From an uncultured Prevotella sp. (lineage in GTDB: Bacteria > Bacteroidota > Bacteroidia > Bacteroidales > Bacteroidaceae): a DNA stretch of 45,166 bases. The notes under the pieces were generated by a model. It saw nothing but the letters and a program-made list of their open reading frames with translations, was not told the origin of the DNA and ran no database searches. Shown one piece after another: positions 42,621 to 45,166 of the stretch (within the stretch, counting starts at the first letter, position 1; each line of letters opens with the position of its first letter). Made by a program: the position numbers and the translations under genes. Location of the stretch: NCBI GenBank assembly GCA_946415755.1, contig CAMKTS010000024.1, positions 1-45,166 on the forward strand. Reading direction: 5' to 3'.

Positions 42621-43178
42621 ATGGCAACAAAAATCAGATTACAGCGCGGCGGTCGTAAGGGCTATGCCTTCTATCGCATTGTCATCGCCGACGCAAGAGC
42701 ACCACGTGATGGTAAATTTACTGAGAAGATTGGTACTTATAATCCCAACACCAATCCTGCCACAGTAGATTTGAATTTCGAGCGCGCCCTCTATTGGGTC
42801 GAGGTGGGTGCCCAGCCGACAGACACTGTTCGTAACATTCTCAGCCGTGAAGGTGTTTACATGATGAAACACCTGCGTGGTGGTGTGAAGAAGGGTGCTT
42901 TCGACGAGGCTGCTGCTCAGAAAAAATTTGACGCATGGAAGGCTGACAAGCAGAATGGCTTGAACAAGATAGCCGCTGCTGAAACGAAGGCTAAGAAAGA
43001 TGCTGCTGCAGCTGCCTTGAAGGCAGAGAAGGCGGTGAATGAGGCAATTGCCCAGAAAGTGGCTGAGAAGAAAGCTGCTGCTGATGCCGCTAGAGCTGAA
43101 GAAGAGGCTGCAAAGGCTGCAGAGGCTGCTGCCGAAGCCCCCGTTGAGGAGACTGTTGAAGCTCCTGCCGCAGAATAG
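42621..43178 (+). CDS. rpsP: 30S ribosomal protein S16 with long Ala/Lys/Glu-rich tail
   Basis: Residues 1-85 are a normal S16 ([36 protein letters not shown]). The remaining 100 residues are highly charged, alanine-rich and probably a long helix ending in acidic, Pro-containing [13 protein letters not shown]. Such tails occur in Bacteroidetes S16, so this is a lineage trait and not a fusion artefact. Monocistronic with its own promoter and terminator. Confidence 0.97.
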   Translation: MATKIRLQRGGRKGYAFYRIVIADARAPRDGKFTEKIGTYNPNTNPATVDLNFERALYWVEVGAQPTDTVRNILSREGVYMMKHLRGGVKKGAFDEAAAQKKFDAWKADKQNGLNKIAAAETKAKKDAAAAALKAEKAVNEAIAQKVAEKKAAADAARAEEEAAKAAEAAAEAPVEETVEAPAAE

Positions 43179-43200
43179 TCATCTGTTTGCGACGAAGAAT

Positions 43201-43248
43201 AATCAGGAGGCGGTTCCATGTGTTTGGAACTGTCTCCTGATTGTTTTG
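43201..43248 (+). terminator. Terminator after rpsP
   Basis: AATCAGGAG (43201-43209) pairs with CTCCTGATT (43234-43242), with an inner stem GTTCCA/TGGAAC (43213-43218, 43225-43230), followed by GTTTTG. Confidence 0.82.
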
Positions 43249-43344
43249 TGACATTTTGTTGAACCGATTAATCATAAATATGCAAAAAAATTGAATGAGG
43301 AATATTTTTTTTACTTCAAATGGAAAAATGTGGAAAATAATTTG

Positions 43345-43352
43345 TACCTTTG
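43345..43352 (+). promoter_or_regulatory. -7 box of NusG-like gene
   Basis: TACCTTTG lies 208 bp before the ATG, so the mRNA has an unusually long leader (about 200 nt). Confidence 0.72.
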
Positions 43353-43358
43353 CAGCGA

Positions 43359-43560
43359 ATTTGCCCCGTCATGTCTTGAAAGAGGCAGGTTGTGTGGTAG
43401 ATATAAGACAGGTGAACCTGCCGTCGGACGATGGTCGCATGTGATGGGGCTGCTCGGGATTCCGCAAGTGCAGGGGAACCAATTGGTTAATTTAAAACGC
43501 TAATAAACAGGTGTTTACGTCCTATGGCTGATGTTATAAGGACAAGGAAGAATAGTATTT
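43359..43560 (+). promoter_or_regulatory. Structured 5' leader of NusG-like gene
   Basis: About 200 nt without a convincing gene. GGCAGGTT (43384-43391) pairs perfectly with AACCTGCC (43415-43422). A palindrome AACCAATTGGTT is at 43478-43489. Leaders of UpxY-type antiterminators carry cis elements that the protein acts on, so this may be such an element. A 70-aa open frame across it (43291-43503) starts before the promoter and is not believed. Confidence 0.5.
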
Positions 43561-44694
43561 ATGACAGACAATAGAATAGGTCGGGAAAATGAAGTGAAGC
43601 CGTGGTATGTGATGTGCCACTTGGATCCGCAGAAGATAGAGACACTGCTGCAGATGGACTGTGACGGTAAGTTCCGTCATGAGGGCGATGAGAAGCGGGA
43701 ACCCTACCGTTTCTACGTGCCGTATATGTATATACCGGTGATGCGACGTTCAAAAACCGACAAGGACAAGTCTGGCGATAAGCAATACCAGCCGCAGGAT
43801 GATATCATTGCCCTGCGTAATGACCTGCACAACTTCGTGTTCATCCAGGCACCGGCAGAGCGTGTACGGGCTATTGTCGATTCTGAGTGGAACACGCGTA
43901 CCCGACTGCGACTGTACTACTATCGCGACACTGACCGACGAGAGGTAACCATCTCGGATGCTGAGATGCACCAGTTGATGGCAACCATTCAAGATCGTCA
44001 CCTGCAGTTCTATATCGACCAACCGGTCGATGACTTTACTCCAGGCGACCGGGTGATTCTGAAGATGGAACCCTGGGTGGGCCGTCGTGGTGAAGTCCGC
44101 AAGATAGCCATCAAGAAAGGTCAGCTTTGTCTGACCATCAGCATGAATATCCTCGGGCGCACCAAGAGCATCAATTTCACCGATGTCCGGGTGGGTGATG
44201 TTCTCTTTGAGGATGCTGAACGGGGACGTATGCTGTCCGATAATCCCATCACCAATTATGAGGAAGAGATGATTGACATCCTGAGTCATCGCTTCGGACA
44301 CCACTATTCTGATGATGTGGCCAAGGCTGACCAGCAACGTCTGAAGCGCTTGGCGACCTACGACCATATCTATGTTGACGATGATAGCGAAAAGGCACGG
44401 TTCTTTGCATTGAAGCTGATGTGCGCTTATCTGCTGAAAAACAGCAAGAAACGTGAGTTCTATCTTCAACAGGTCATGGACCTCTTAGCTCCCTCTCTCG
44501 TTGGAGAGGGCGAGGATCGAGGCTGTCAGACCGATGCCGATGCCTACCTAATGACCGCACTGCTCATTGTGACACGTAATGTGAAGTGGCGTTCCGCCTT
44601 GAAGGAGTATCGTGTCATGCATCCGGAGTGTCCCGATGTCTTCCGTCGGTATCATGCCATATTGAAAAACCTTAAAACTCGTAAACGAAAATGA
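43561..44694 (+). CDS. NusG/UpxY-like transcription antiterminator with long C-terminal extension
   Basis: Protein of 377 aa. The N-terminal NGN-type domain (KPWYVMCHLDPQKIE, then a charged insert and NFVFIQAPAERVRAI) is followed by a KOW motif (FTPGDRVILKMEPWVGRRGEV, read in pieces, about residues 159-180). Family members prolong transcription of long polysaccharide operons. The last ~150 residues are helical and not part of usual UpxY proteins, which are about half this length. Its stop overlaps the next gene (ATGA). Preceded by its own promoter and long leader. Any polysaccharide locus would lie beyond the window. Confidence 0.78.
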   Translation: MTDNRIGRENEVKPWYVMCHLDPQKIETLLQMDCDGKFRHEGDEKREPYRFYVPYMYIPVMRRSKTDKDKSGDKQYQPQDDIIALRNDLHNFVFIQAPAERVRAIVDSEWNTRTRLRLYYYRDTDRREVTISDAEMHQLMATIQDRHLQFYIDQPVDDFTPGDRVILKMEPWVGRRGEVRKIAIKKGQLCLTISMNILGRTKSINFTDVRVGDVLFEDAERGRMLSDNPITNYEEEMIDILSHRFGHHYSDDVAKADQQRLKRLATYDHIYVDDDSEKARFFALKLMCAYLLKNSKKREFYLQQVMDLLAPSLVGEGEDRGCQTDADAYLMTALLIVTRNVKWRSALKEYRVMHPECPDVFRRYHAILKNLKTRKRK

Positions 44695-45014
44695 AGAGAT
44701 ATTGTCAAACCCTAACGCTCGTTGACGACGAGCAGATGATAGCGCAGTATGTGGAGGCACATGCGCATGTGTGGCCCGAAATTATTGCGGGTCAGCGCGA
44801 AGTAGGAATTCTCGACATGCAGATTTTCCGTCATGGCCGTAGCCTGTTCATGATTTGCGACACTGTCGATGACTTCGACTGGCAGCGTGATATGGCCCGC
44901 CTCGCCACCCTTCCCCGGCAAGCCGAATGGGAGGCCTATGTCGCCCAGTTCCAAGGCTGCAGAGCTGATGCCCGCAGCGATGAGAAGTGGCAGATGATGG
45001 AACGTATATTCTAA
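44691..45014 (+). CDS. L-rhamnose-mutarotase-like protein
   Basis: Protein of 107 aa of the RhaM/YiiL type, dimeric ferredoxin-like fold that interconverts anomers of L-rhamnose or a related sugar. Visible features: RYCQTLTLVDD at the start, the HAHVWPEII segment containing the probable catalytic His, and the final EKWQMMERIF. It overlaps the NusG-like stop by 4 bp, so the two are co-translated. Substrate not certain. Confidence 0.82.
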   Translation: MKRYCQTLTLVDDEQMIAQYVEAHAHVWPEIIAGQREVGILDMQIFRHGRSLFMICDTVDDFDWQRDMARLATLPRQAEWEAYVAQFQGCRADARSDEKWQMMERIF

Positions 45015-45015
45015 A

Positions 45016-45049
45016 CGCTACCCATTTTGGTTCATAGGAGAGTGTAGCG
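45016..45049 (+). terminator. Weak hairpin after mutarotase-like gene
   Basis: CGCTAC (45016-45021) pairs with GTAGCG (45044-45049). There is no T run, so terminator function is doubtful. The rest of the window to 45166 shows no gene. Confidence 0.35.
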
Positions 45050-45166
45050 CTTACTCTTGACACTTAAGTTCTTCGTAATGTGAACTTCCGCATAACAGCC
45101 TGATACTGAGTGTAAAACGAAAACACCGTTTCCTGTTTCATCAGACATTCATCAGACATCCGGGAA

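Noticed and set aside
43406..43422. B12-box-like sequence (AGACAGGTGAACCTGCC) suggesting a cobalamin riboswitch before the NusG-like gene
   Set aside because: The rest of the aptamer core, normally about 150 nt upstream, cannot fit between the predicted transcript start and this motif, and no core motifs are seen. The similarity is explained by the local GGCAGGTT/AACCTGCC hairpin.
43291..43503. 70-aa ORF before the NusG-like gene
   Set aside because: It spans the predicted promoter (43345-43352) and structured leader and has no protein-like character.

Overview
The window is chromosomal DNA from a member of the Bacteroidales, most likely Prevotella or a close relative. Three things point there. 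First, at least fifteen start sites carry the Bacteroidetes -7 box TAnnTTTG, several with a TTTG -33 box 19-20 bp upstream, and classical Shine-Dalgarno sites are rare. Second, many products belong to families typical of the phylum: DUF4468, DUF4923, 'putative porin', UpxY-like NusG, VorB-type 2-oxoacid oxidoreductase, and S16 with an Ala/Lys/Glu-rich tail. Third, the ilvD-ilvB-ilvN-acyl-ACP thioesterase gene order is typical of Bacteroidales.

Layout. 1-9.1 kb is core: a partial tRNA-Thr(CGU), uvrA (-), divergent rluA-type pseudouridine synthase (+), a tiny membrane protein, menA (-), an HD hydrolase (+), then a (-) operon DUF4468 - 56-aa membrane protein - putative porin joined by ATGA overlaps. 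9.1-24.2 kb is an AT-rich accessory region. It holds an antitoxin/PIN-toxin pair, a promoter followed by a highly base-paired ~210-nt RNA, a run of secreted proteins, lipoproteins and membrane proteins of unknown function, one membrane-protein gene split by an internally deleted IS4-family-like element with a clean 9-bp target duplication, several dispersed repeats (one carrying a promoter), two outer-membrane barrel genes, and two neighbouring giant imperfect palindromes. 24.3-45 kb is core again: ffh, folD, a small TPR-like protein, a 2-oxoacid:ferredoxin oxidoreductase operon (ferredoxin, alpha, beta, an unrelated secreted protein, gamma), the cobU-cobT-cobS operon (-), an abundant OmpA-type protein, a GH53 galactanase, ilvD-ilvB-ilvN-thioesterase, a family-2 glycosyltransferase (-), a DUF4923 protein, rpsP, and a NusG-like antiterminator with a structured leader coupled to an L-rhamnose-mutarotase-like gene.

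The most unusual parts are: (i) the two palindromes at 22631-22983 and 23512-23905, which share an architecture of long inverted arms built from short direct repeats around a central array of 15-17-bp near-palindromes at 21-22-bp period, with tiny ORFs and a promoter-bearing repeat between them; (ii) the structured RNA at about 10247-10456; and (iii) the precisely reconstructable IS insertion at 18687-19085. Functional names rest on protein motifs read by eye; no database search was run.
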